DNA of 64,000 bases, from positions 186,001 to 250,000 of the forward strand of contig NZ_JAHKRS010000005.1 in the NCBI RefSeq assembly GCF_018863235.1, in the 5' to 3' direction. Position numbers and translations under genes: made by a program. The notes under the pieces were generated by a model. That model did no database searches and was not told where the DNA came from. It was given only the letters and a program-made list of their open reading frames with translations. Positions 37,380-47,200 of the stretch are shown one piece after another. The stretch comes from Pseudomaricurvus albidus. Lineage in GTDB: Bacteria; Pseudomonadota; Gammaproteobacteria; Pseudomonadales; Cellvibrionaceae. Every line of letters begins with the position of its first letter. Position 1 is the first letter of the stretch.

Positions 37380-37657
37380 TATCGTCTGTCATCATTCTTA
37401 TGTTTCTGATGGTTTTTTCCTCCTGGGCAGTAGCAGAGAAAAGCAGTTCAAAACCTCAGGTTAAAGAAATATCAGGCATGTCTATCATGGGTAATGACGA
37501 AGCTCCAAAGTCTTTGTTTATTTTGCCCTGGAAAACATCAGAAATAGGTTTTGAGTCTGATCTGAAAAACAGCTTGCTTGATGGATCATTGAAGCCTCTT
37601 GATAAAGAAGTGCTTAATCGGGAGTTGGATTACTTTGATATCAGAAGTAGTCAATAA
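37343..37657 (+). CDS. Small exported protein of unknown function
   Basis: 104 residues from ATG 37343, preceded by GTGAAG. Leader 'LISSVIILMFLMVFSSWAVA' ends in a good signal-peptidase site. The mature ~73 residues carry 'EISGMSIMGNDEAPKSLFIL' and 'PWKTSEIGFE', then an acidic, Leu-rich end ('LKPLDKEVLNRELDYFDI'). No family recognised. It is squeezed between the TPR lipoprotein (37-bp overlap) and the ExbB gene (113 bp), which suggests a dedicated component of the machine. The overlap with the previous frame lowers confidence slightly. Confidence 0.7.
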   Translation: MDYIAREKNGQLISSVIILMFLMVFSSWAVAEKSSSKPQVKEISGMSIMGNDEAPKSLFILPWKTSEIGFESDLKNSLLDGSLKPLDKEVLNRELDYFDIRSSQ

Positions 37658-37770
37658 ATAATTTTTTGAATAGTAGGTTCTTTTCTGTCGGTACATTTTG
37701 TACGGGTTAAGTTGGCTTTTGGATGGTGTTTGTTTGTCCACATCTTTTGAAATGTTAGAGGGTAGGTTTG

Positions 37771-38430
37771 ATGGGTATTATCGATAAGGTTGTAGCTTTC
37801 TTTTTGGAAGGTGGGTTTTGGATGTATCCAATTATGACCGTCGGGGCTGTTGGCCTGGCGACGGCTATTGAGCGTTTTATCAAACTTAACAGGATTGAAC
37901 GCGCCAACAAGGCCATGTGGTCACGTGTTGAACCTGTTTTAGTGAAAGGTGAGTTTGATAAGGCTCGTAAAATGACTGCGGATGACAAGTCTACGGTCAG
38001 TAAGTTGTTGGAATCCGGTCTTTCCTTGCAGGGAGCTGTACGTCGTCGTGAAGATATTGAAATCGCGATGGAGGAGGAGCTGATGGGGATCATCCCAATG
38101 CTTGAGAAGCGTATTTCATCAATTTCTCTTTATGCCAACATCTCAACCCTATTGGGTCTTTTGGGGACTATTCTGGGCTTGATCGCGGCATTTAATGCTG
38201 TGGCCAATGCAAATCCCGCCGAAAAAGCCGATTTGCTGTCAGCAAGTATTTCTATTGCCATGAACACGACCGCATTTGGTTTGATTACTGCGATTCCATT
38301 GTTACTGCTGCATTCGTTTCTGAATTCCAAGTCCGGATCGATTGTTGATAGCCTGGAAATGGTCTCGGTTAAAACGTTGAATGTGATTTCCCGTAAGACT
38401 AAAAGAGTCGAGCTGAGCGCAGCTGCGTAA
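37771..38430 (+). CDS. ExbB/TolQ/MotA-family proton-channel protein
   Basis: 219 residues from ATG 37771 (AGAGGGTAGG upstream). Three membrane helices: ~12-34 ('FFLEGGFWMYPIMTVGAVGL'), ~122-145 and ~165-190. The second and third hold the conserved threonines in 'STLLGLLGTILGLIAAF' and 'AMNTTAFGLITAIPLLLLHS'. This is the group-2 ExbB/TolQ form found next to AgmX-type proteins. With the two ExbD proteins encoded next it should form an inner-membrane motor that turns proton flow into movement of the TonB-like partner. Only 15 bp separate it from the first exbD-like gene. Confidence 0.92.
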   Translation: MGIIDKVVAFFLEGGFWMYPIMTVGAVGLATAIERFIKLNRIERANKAMWSRVEPVLVKGEFDKARKMTADDKSTVSKLLESGLSLQGAVRRREDIEIAMEEELMGIIPMLEKRISSISLYANISTLLGLLGTILGLIAAFNAVANANPAEKADLLSASISIAMNTTAFGLITAIPLLLLHSFLNSKSGSIVDSLEMVSVKTLNVISRKTKRVELSAAA

Positions 38431-38445
38431 GAGGTTTGACATCTT

Positions 38446-38940
38446 ATGAGATTTCGAAGACATCATTACCGTCGCCAAAAAGAACAGGCAGATATCGATG
38501 TAACCACTTTTTTGAATTTGATGGTGGTTCTGATTCCGTTTCTGTTGATAACTGCCGTGTTCTCGAGAATCACTATTCAGGAACTTAATCTTCCACAGCA
38601 GGCATCGGGTGGTGAGAGTCCTGATAAGCCTCTGGTTACCATTGAGGTCATCCTGCGAGAAGAGAAACTGCAGATTACTGATGGTGACAGGATTACTGAT
38701 ACCTTCGAAAAAATTGAAGGTGAACACGATGTAAAGTCTCTATCTGAAAAACTTCTGGCTTTGAAGCAGCAGCATGAAGAAAAAGAGGATGCTGTGATAT
38801 TGATTGAACCCAAGATTGAGTATGACGATGTTATTCGGATTATGGATGCGGTCAAAGTTGCAGAAGTGACATTGCCAGGAATGGTTGAAGTGGAGAGGGT
38901 GCCTCTCTTTCCCAAGATTTCTCTGGGTGATGCGCCATGA
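38446..38940 (+). CDS. ExbD/TolR-family protein 1, motor Asp replaced by Asn
   Basis: 164 residues: short basic N-terminus, one membrane helix (~20-40), and a periplasmic domain. The helix begins 'DIDVTTFLNLMVVLIPFLLI'. In ExbD, TolR and AglQ-type proteins the corresponding motif is NVTPLIDVMLVLL-like, with an Asp that carries protons; here that position is N24. The rest of the fold, including the C-terminal 'VIRIMDAVKVAEVTLPGMVE', is intact. The next gene encodes a second ExbD that keeps the Asp, so this protein may be the non-conducting half of a mixed dimer. Overlaps the next gene by 4 bp. Confidence 0.88.
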   Translation: MRFRRHHYRRQKEQADIDVTTFLNLMVVLIPFLLITAVFSRITIQELNLPQQASGGESPDKPLVTIEVILREEKLQITDGDRITDTFEKIEGEHDVKSLSEKLLALKQQHEEKEDAVILIEPKIEYDDVIRIMDAVKVAEVTLPGMVEVERVPLFPKISLGDAP

Positions 38941-39434
38941 AGAATTCTCGTCGTATTAAGCGAATGGCTCGGGCCCATAAAAACAAAACCAGTGGTTTAA
39001 ATCTAACATCCTTGATGGATGTGTTCACGATACTTGTTTTGTACCTTTTGGTGAATCAGTCTTCTGTGCAGGTTGTAGAGCCTCCAAAGGATGTGATTTT
39101 GCCAGATTCTGTGGCGGAGTCGAAGCCAAGGCAGACAGTTGTTGTGATGGTCAGTCCTGAACTGGTGACTATTGATGGCGAGGTCTTGCTTAAAACCGAG
39201 GATGTGCTTAGAAAAGATGCTGATTATACCTTTGCCTTGACGGAGAAGCTGACTGCAATTCAGGGAAGTGCAATTGGTATCAATGAAGAATCTGAAGTCA
39301 AAAATCGTGAAGTGACGATTATGGCGCATCGTCAAGTGCCTTTCGATGTGTTGAAAAACCTGATGTCCTTATGTACCGGTGTGGGGTATACCAAAATTGC
39401 CCTCGCGGTTAACCAAAAAGCCTCTCAAAGTTAG
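38937..39434 (+). CDS. ExbD/TolR-family protein 2, motor Asp present
   Basis: 165 residues. Basic N-terminus ('RRIKRMARAHKNK'), membrane helix with 'LNLTSLMDVFTILVLYLLVN', where D28 is the expected proton-binding residue, and a periplasmic domain ending 'LMSLCTGVGYTKIALAVNQK', the usual TolR/ExbD C-terminal strand-helix-strand. Together with the preceding protein it provides the peptidoglycan- or partner-contacting part of the motor. Two unlike ExbD proteins beside one ExbB is the arrangement also known for the myxobacterial AglRQS motor. Confidence 0.9.
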   Translation: MKNSRRIKRMARAHKNKTSGLNLTSLMDVFTILVLYLLVNQSSVQVVEPPKDVILPDSVAESKPRQTVVVMVSPELVTIDGEVLLKTEDVLRKDADYTFALTEKLTAIQGSAIGINEESEVKNREVTIMAHRQVPFDVLKNLMSLCTGVGYTKIALAVNQKASQS

Positions 39435-39443
39435 TGTGATTTT

Positions 39444-40814
39444 GTGACGACTATATTGGAACAACAAAAACAAAACGTTGAGGCCCAGCTGGCTGTGCAG
39501 CAGGAGCGCCTTAAACGTATCCATCTGGAAATTGTTGGCAAGGATGAAGAGCTCGAAGAGCTTCTTGAAACCAGTCAACAGTTTAAGTTGTTGGATGATA
39601 TTTGTTCTTCTCTTACGGAGTTGGACAAGTTAAAAGCAGCACATTTGTTTTGGGGTGAAACCAGCGCTGAAGATCAGGACCAGCACATGTCTCATGTTAT
39701 GGGGCATATTTCCGGATTTCGAACAAAGGTTGATGCGATCAAAGGCAGTCGGGAAAAGCTGCATCAGCTTTTTTTGAAGCAAGAAGATGCTGTCAATGAC
39801 TTGTTTTATCAGCTCGATGATATCGAAGAGGAAGAAGAGCTTCAGAAACTGGAGTATGTAGTTGAGCGTCAGGAACAGGATTTACCTTTCCGTCCCATGC
39901 TTATGCCATGGGTTAAACAGAAGGAAGATCAGCAGCGATACAGGAAGGTTCTCGCCTGTGTTTGCGCTGTATTACTGATGGTAAATGTTCTGGTCGCTTT
40001 CTGGGAGTTGCCTGAAATCACTCCAGAAGAAGTTGAAGTGCCTGAGTACCTTGTCCAGATTGTCAAAAAGGATAAGCCAAAACCCAAGCCGGTTGTAAAA
40101 CCCAAGCCCAAGAAAAAACAGCCCGAAAAGACTGAGCAGAAAGTCGTTCAGCAAAAAGATACACCTAAAGATACTACTAAAGAAAAGAAAGCTGCGCGTA
40201 ATAAAGCCGAAACAGCGGGTGTTTTAGCCTTTAAGGACAGCTTTAACGACTTGTTGGCCGATGATGTCGATCAGAAGCTGGGTGCCTCTGCAAACTTGAG
40301 AAATACAGCGTCCTCTGCGAAAGGAAGTTCAAGTCGTAGTCTGGTGATGTCTCAGGCCAAAGCTACCAGTGGTGGTATCAGGTCGGCTGAAGTCAGTCGG
40401 AATATTGGTGGCAGTGCTGCAGGTCAGATGGGGCAGGGACTTTCCTTTGCCCGTGTGGACAGTGCCATTGGTACCGATATGATTGCAGATGATCGACCGC
40501 TCAGTGATGGCGTAGGTCCAACACGTACGGATGAAGAAATTCAAATTGTCTTTGACCGTTATAAAGCCGCTTTGTACAGAATTTATAATCGGGAGCTGCG
40601 CAAAGACCCAACCCTTAAAGGCAAGATGGTTCTGCGTATAACAATTGAACCTGATGGAAGTGTTTCTGTGGCCAGTGTTGAATCCACCAATATGGCTTCG
40701 CAAACTTTGGAGAAGGGGGTGTTGGCACGAGTTGGACGTTTCAATTTTGGTCCAAAAGATGGCGTCCCAGTGATTACTATTCTCTATCCTATCGATTTTC
40801 TTCCGGCGGCCTAA
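39444..40814 (+). CDS. TonB-like energy transducer with cytoplasmic coiled coil and AgmX/PglI-like C-terminus
   Basis: 456 residues from GTG 39444 (TTG 39456 is an alternative). Order: cytoplasmic helical/coiled-coil region ~1-165; single membrane helix ~168-187 ('VLACVCAVLLMVNVLVAF'); a Pro/Lys spacer ~208-235 ('KPKPKPVVKPKPKKK'), the TonB hallmark; a Ser/Gly/Ala-rich region; and a C-terminal domain ~360-456 with 'ALYRIYNRELRKDPTLKGKM', 'ITIEPDGSVSVASVESTNM' and an ending 'ILYPIDFLPAA', which matches the AgmX/PglI C-terminal domain. TonB itself has only a short cytoplasmic end, so the 165-residue coiled coil implies a cytoplasmic partner or signal. It would carry motor force to the outer-membrane components. 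Confidence 0.88.
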   Translation: MTTILEQQKQNVEAQLAVQQERLKRIHLEIVGKDEELEELLETSQQFKLLDDICSSLTELDKLKAAHLFWGETSAEDQDQHMSHVMGHISGFRTKVDAIKGSREKLHQLFLKQEDAVNDLFYQLDDIEEEEELQKLEYVVERQEQDLPFRPMLMPWVKQKEDQQRYRKVLACVCAVLLMVNVLVAFWELPEITPEEVEVPEYLVQIVKKDKPKPKPVVKPKPKKKQPEKTEQKVVQQKDTPKDTTKEKKAARNKAETAGVLAFKDSFNDLLADDVDQKLGASANLRNTASSAKGSSSRSLVMSQAKATSGGIRSAEVSRNIGGSAAGQMGQGLSFARVDSAIGTDMIADDRPLSDGVGPTRTDEEIQIVFDRYKAALYRIYNRELRKDPTLKGKMVLRITIEPDGSVSVASVESTNMASQTLEKGVLARVGRFNFGPKDGVPVITILYPIDFLPAA

Positions 40815-41251
40815 GCCGTTCGGAAGAACCTTTGTTTTGCTTTAATTTCCGACAGGTTTATTTGTTACAGAGTGTGTTCAATGTGTTTATCGGCGCTGTG
40901 TCACAATCTCTCTGTAACGAATTAACAAATTTAAAACATTTCTCTTTGGGCAGGATTACAGCGCCAAAAAATATAATAAGATCACAGCTTATATTGATTT
41001 TAGAAGTTGGGATCTTTTCATTATGTTTCCCGCTTTTTCGTTTATAAAAAGTTAATTAATTAAAACACCGAAATAACAAGATTCAGTTTCCTGATTTCTT
41101 ATAAGGGATGCTAGGTCACTCTTTAAATAAGCTTTTGATTGGGGAAAGCTTTGAATGATCCTGGTAATTAAACTTCTCTTTAGATGTGAAGCTAATGTTA
41201 TTTCCCGGTCGTGTTTTGGGTTAAAAATCACTTGATTTTCTTGGGGATTCT
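40815..41251. promoter_or_regulatory. Gap upstream of the giant repeat-protein gene
   Basis: 437 bp, AT-rich, no convincing gene. It divides the motor genes from the two giant surface genes and probably carries a separate promoter. A TTGGGGAT ribosome-binding sequence ends it. No clear operator or terminator hairpin was found. Confidence 0.45.
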
Positions 41252-44200
41252 ATGCGTCAGTGTCAAGGACTGAGTTCATGGATAGTTGCTGCGTTCGTTC
41301 TATGTTCTTTTCTTCTGGGTGGCGTAAGTACGGTTCAGGCTGCAGAGAAGTTTTGTACTGATGCACCATATTTCGGCGTAATTGACGGTAATGTTATTGC
41401 TAATGCGCCGACTCAAATCACCATCGATGACACCTGTACGTTCAAAAACTGGCCAATTTCCAGGCCTCTCAGTACAAATATCAATTTCCAGACCAACGAT
41501 CCCTCAATTTATCTGATCATTTTCGATAATGTGTATTATACCGGTAATATGGCCTGTGCGAATATTCCGCATAAGCTGTGGGTGGTAAATTCACGGGAAG
41601 ACGCTTTCTCTGTGAAGTGTCAGGATATTATTGTTCCGCCTGAATCTATTGATAAGCAGTCTCCAGTTTCGTCTATTGGTATTGGAGAGCAGTTTACATA
41701 CCGTCTGGTCTTGCCTTCAATGTTGTTTCCTGAGGGGGTTCCATCGCCTAATAATATCGGTGATGTGGTTATGACCGATGATCTGGATGCAACGGGCGCA
41801 TCTCTGACCCTCATAGGCACTCCAACGGTTACCTTTGCGGATAGCGGGTTGCCGGTGCCACACACATTTTCCCAGTCTACCCCTGATGGTGGTTTACTGA
41901 CCTTTGCATTCGACAACACCATCCTTGCCGGTCAGCAGATCAATGTTGATATTACGGTCGAAGTTGACGATGACAGCTCGATCAATACGGCGGGTACTCA
42001 GATACTCAATATTGCGGAGTGGGAGTTTTCCCGATCCATTGATCTGGATGAAAACGGAATCATCGAAGACGGCACAGTCGATCTGGATGGTGACGGAATT
42101 ATTGAAGACGAGTTCTTTAATCCTCTGCCGGGTGAGTCCGGTGTTGCTGATCCTATTACGATTTCAGAGCCTTCTCTGGTTGTCAGCAAAACGTCTGATC
42201 AGACAGCTGTAAATCTGGGCGTTCCAGTGACTTATACCATTGATGTACAAAACGTTGGCGGCGCGGACGCCTGGAATGTCACGGTTACCGATTTCCTGCC
42301 GGATCTTCCTGCTGCACCGGCGGGTATGTGTGATATTGATCCGTCTGCCACTGTAACCGCTGAGGTTTTTGAAGCGGATGGCGTGACCAGTGTTTCAGGA
42401 CCACTGACACTGAATACAGATTTCTCAGTAAATTACTCCGCCTCCCCAACATGTGAATTCAGTATCTCTACCTTATCCGCTCAGTCTGTGATCGGACCAA
42501 ACGAGAGGTTGATGATTTCTTTTGTGAGTGGGCTGGATGCAGATACTACAGCGGATACTCAGCCCTTAACCAATATTGCGGGCGCCGAACTCTGGTATAG
42601 CGGCCCCAACAGTGTGACTACACGTCGGGAGTTTACCCGGACTGTGACTGATGGAACCCCGGGAATCGTGGATTTCCAGGATAACTATACAATTACGACG
42701 GCATTGTCCGGGTATTACTTTGAACAAACCGCTACCAATACCGTAACGGGTGCATTGCCGGCCCAAACGGCAAACGCGGGTGATAGAATTCGCTATAGGC
42801 TGCGACTGTTCAATGTTGATCAAACCATCAACAATATCGAGATCAATCAGACACTCAATCCTGCCGAATTTGACTTGTCCAGTTTTTCGATGGTTGATGA
42901 TGCCGGAGCCAGTTACTCGTTTGATTCTGTTTCCGGGCAACTGATTATCAATGGCGGCTCGGGTTCTCTCAACGTTGCCCAGGGCAATGATTTAAACATT
43001 GTATTTGAAGTCAATCTTAGTACGGCATTGACCAATGGTGATGTGATTGAGATTCAGGCCAGTTTGGCAGCCGATCAAAATACCGCTGATACTAGCGATG
43101 ATTTCAGTGCTCTGAGTGACGATCCGTACATCAATGGCGTATCCGATCCTGATGTTGACGGTGATGAAGATCCGACTCCCGTTACCATCCAAACTCCGGG
43201 ACCTCTCGCCAAGGCCACCACCCAGTCCAACACCACCATTGGTGAAACGTTCACCTATCTGGTGACTGTACCAGCCTCACCCATTAATACCCCACTGTAC
43301 GATGTTCGTATTCTGGATGATTTATCTTCAATTTCTGCTGATTTGCGCTTTGTTCAGGCAAGTGTACAGTCGGGCGGCAGTTGGGCACTGAGTAATACCG
43401 GCACCGCGACCAATGTTGTGATTGAGGATACTTCTACGGGTATTGATATTGCAGCAGGGGCCCAAGCTGTTATTGCCATCTCGGTTGCGCTGGAAAATTC
43501 CACCGCCAACCAGTCCGGGGTGACATTCACCAACAGCGCACAGTATACCTACAACCGCACCAATAACCTGGCAGCCACGCAACTTAATGGTGGTGGTTCC
43601 AGCAGTGGTGTCATGACGGTTATAGAACCTGATTTACAGATCGGGAAGTCAGTCAGTTTTGTTTCACCTGCGGGCAAAGCTTCTACGGACAATGCTGCCG
43701 TTGGTGATGTTCTGGAATATCAGGTGACACTCACCAATACCGGTAATTCACCCGCCTACGATGTCAGTATCACAGATACACTGCCGTCTACGGTTTCTCT
43801 GGTTGCTTCAAGTGCTAGCGTAGAAATTAACGGCACCGGCGTCGCAGGATTTATCAACACCCCTGATACTTCAACTTCCGGTGAATTAATCTGGGGTCAT
43901 CTGAACGAAGATGACAGTCTGGATATTCCGGTTAATCAAACTTTGGTTTTGACCTATCAGGTTAATGTTGATGCCCCTTCGCCATCCGGTATTGCCAACT
44001 CAGTGGTGGCTGAGTGGTCCTCTTTGAATGGAGCCAGTGCACTTGAGCGTGATGGCCGGGGATGTCCTGCTATCAGTGAGCCCAATGATTACTGCGCAGG
44101 ACCTGCCAGCGTTACGGTGTCGAGTAATGATAATACGTCCATCACCAAGCTGGTGGTCAGTGACAGCTATAACGAAACTCCGGCCAGTAGTGGAGATCCG

Positions 44201-47200
44201 GTTGTACGTGTTGGCGATACGGTTAATTACCAGCTGAGCCTCAATCTTCAGGAATACACAACGTCAAATGTTGTGGTTCTGGATCAGTTACCTGATGGTA
44301 TGGAGTACCAATCGTTGGTGGCGATCACGCCAGCGTCGGGCAGTGACAATTTTACTTATACGGTCAATGCTCAGCCTGCCAGCGGAGACAGTGGCACGTT
44401 AACCTGGGATCTTGGTGATATTGTCAACACTCCCAGTGGCGATGGCACCGACATTGATACTCTGGTGATTGAATACCAGGCGGTTGTTGTTACCGATAAT
44501 GCGCCTGCGGGTATTAATACAGCAACCACCAACAGCCTGACCAATACGGCTTCTTTGTCCTATACCGGTGGAGATCCGTCAGTTTATCCTGGACGTTTGA
44601 CGGCCACCGATACCGTTGCAGTTCTTCAGCCATTGATGAGTCAGATCACCAAGCAGGATATGGCCGGTGGCAGGGTCGGTAGCGGTACATCCATTGATCC
44701 CTATCAGGTCGATATTGTTAATGACAGGATGAATTTTGAAATTTCATCGTGTAATAACGGTCTGGCACCTGCCTATGGTGTGATCATTCAGGATCAGTTG
44801 GCTGCTGAACTGGATGAGACAGACTTGCAGGTCAATGCTCCCATCGTATCTGTTGGTGGAAGTGTTTTATCGTCCGGAGTGGATTACTCCCTGTCGCTGC
44901 CCGCACGCGGTGGCAGTATGCAGATGACTTTACAAGACTCTGTTGCGGTTGATCCCGGCGAGTGTGTCAATGTGACTTATGGCATTGGTTTTCATAGTGA
45001 TACAGCGCCGTTTTCAACCTGGACAAACAGCGCTTCGCTGACGGAATATCGCTCTCGCCCCGCATCTGTTGATGGTCGTATTTATAACCCTGCTGATGTG
45101 GCTCAGGTTTATATGACCAACCAGATTGGTATCGCGCGTCTTTCCAAGCGTCTGATCTCGGGTTCTGAAGCCACTATAGGTGAAGAGGTCAGTTTCGAGC
45201 TTGTTGTGCCGGCGGTGCCAGTCAATGCGGCACTCGATAATGTCGTAGTCACCGATACTCTGGCAGATGCGTTCGAATATCTGGATGCTACTGCAGTCGA
45301 CAGCAACAATGGTTCAGTTTCCATTGCGGATAACAGCGTAGCTCCCAATCAGGTTAGTTTGGCTATCGGTACCATCGCCGCCGGTGAGCAGGTCACGATT
45401 ACTCTGAATGTGCGGCTACTGAACACCGCTGACGCCAATGCGGGTGATGCAATTACCAATACCGCATCCTATTCTTATACCGGTCTGGATCCCGCTGCAG
45501 ATACCCGTGGCAGCAGTGAACCTTTGGCTGTGATTGAGCCGTCTATTGCGATTGATAAAAGTTTTGTCAATGTGACAACTCCCGGTGCCTTGCCAGCTCC
45601 CGGAGACGTACTGCGTTACACGCTGGAATTTACCGCAGCTGGTGGTGTTGCTGATGATGAATTCAGTGATGCTTTTGACTTATCCATTGAGGATAGCCTC
45701 AGTCTAGGCCTGCTTTATCAGGCAGGCACCGCTGTGGTGGATGGCACTGGTAATACGATTGCTGATCCGGTTGATAACGGTGGCGACGGTTCAAACAGTC
45801 CACAAACTCTGACATGGGATCTGGCCAGTTCTACAGCAGATATTGATGTTGGCGAAGGATCGACTGTCACTGTGAGTTACGATGTCGTTGTGTTGAATGA
45901 TGTTCAGCCGGGACAGACCCTGAGCAACAGTGCGGTAGTGCGCTGGACGGGACTGGATGGCGCCAGCAGTTTGGAACGGACTGGCAGCAACTCTCCGGCT
46001 GTTAACGATTATGTTGCCGGACCCGCCATTTCCAGTGTGTTCAGTCGCCTCGATGTCTCGGTCGTAAAGTCTGTGATGAATGTTAACAGCGGCCAGGACC
46101 CTGCCACAGACGCAGAACCCGGAGACGTACTGCGTTACACGCTGGAGATCAGCAATAACAGTCTGGTTGCTGTGACCAACGCGGAACTGATCGATACTCT
46201 TGCCGCTGAGTTTGCTGCCGGTAGCCTGAATCTGATCAATTACCCCAGTACGGCGGATGTCAGTGCAACCGATGGTAATGGTGGGGCGAACAATACTGGT
46301 CAGTTGCATGTCTCGGGTTTTACTTTGGCGGCGGCAGGCGATCCATCCGGTGATGACACATTCATTGTAGAGTTTACCGCTCAGTTGGCACCGGTATTGG
46401 ACAGTGGCACCCGTGTGCTGAACACTGCCGAAATCAGTGGTGATAACCTGCCGTCAACCCCGAGTAATACCACATCGACAGTCATTTCTTCTGCGCCACT
46501 GATGCGTGTCGAAAAGGTTTCTGACGATGTGACGGGTGATGCAGCCAGTTTGCAACCCGGCGACACCCTTCGCTATACCATTACCGTGACGAATGAGGGT
46601 AATGAAAACGCCAAAGACGTCATTCTGAAAGACCTGATTCCTACCTTTACCCGTTATGTCCCTGGCAGCACGACTTTGAACGGTGCTCAGGTATCCGATG
46701 TGGCGGCTGGTGTCTCTCGCTTGCAGGATGGTCTGCTGGTGCATGCTCCGCAGGATGCTACCGCAGGGGTATTGCAAGCCGGGGTGGGACACGTCGCCAC
46801 GATCGGTTTCGATGTCACTGTGAATACCGGGGTCGTCGGTGGAACCGCCATTTCTAACCAGGGTTTTGTCAGCGGCAAAGGCGCGGGCACGAGCGGTGAT
46901 TTTGCCGAGACACCTTCCGATGATCCTACCACGGCGACGGTTAATGATCCCACCGTGGATATCGTGGGAGATGTTGCTCTGCTGGATGCTCACAAGACCG
47001 TCAGTTTGCAGCAGGATAATGGCAGTATTGGTATCGTCGATCCTGGTGATACCTTGCGCTACACCATTGTTGTCAGCAATCTGGGGACAGTAGATGCAAG
47101 TGGTACCCGTTTGGTCGATGCTGTCCCGGCGAATACCTCCTATGTTGCGAACAGTGTTTATCTGAATGGTCAGGCTGTTGGTCAACCTGACGGTGGTGTT

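Noticed and set aside
37771-40814. Ordinary TonB-ExbB-ExbD system for nutrient receptors
   Set aside because: No TonB-dependent receptor gene is nearby, there are two ExbD proteins, and the TonB-like protein has an AgmX/PglI-like end and a long cytoplasmic coiled coil.
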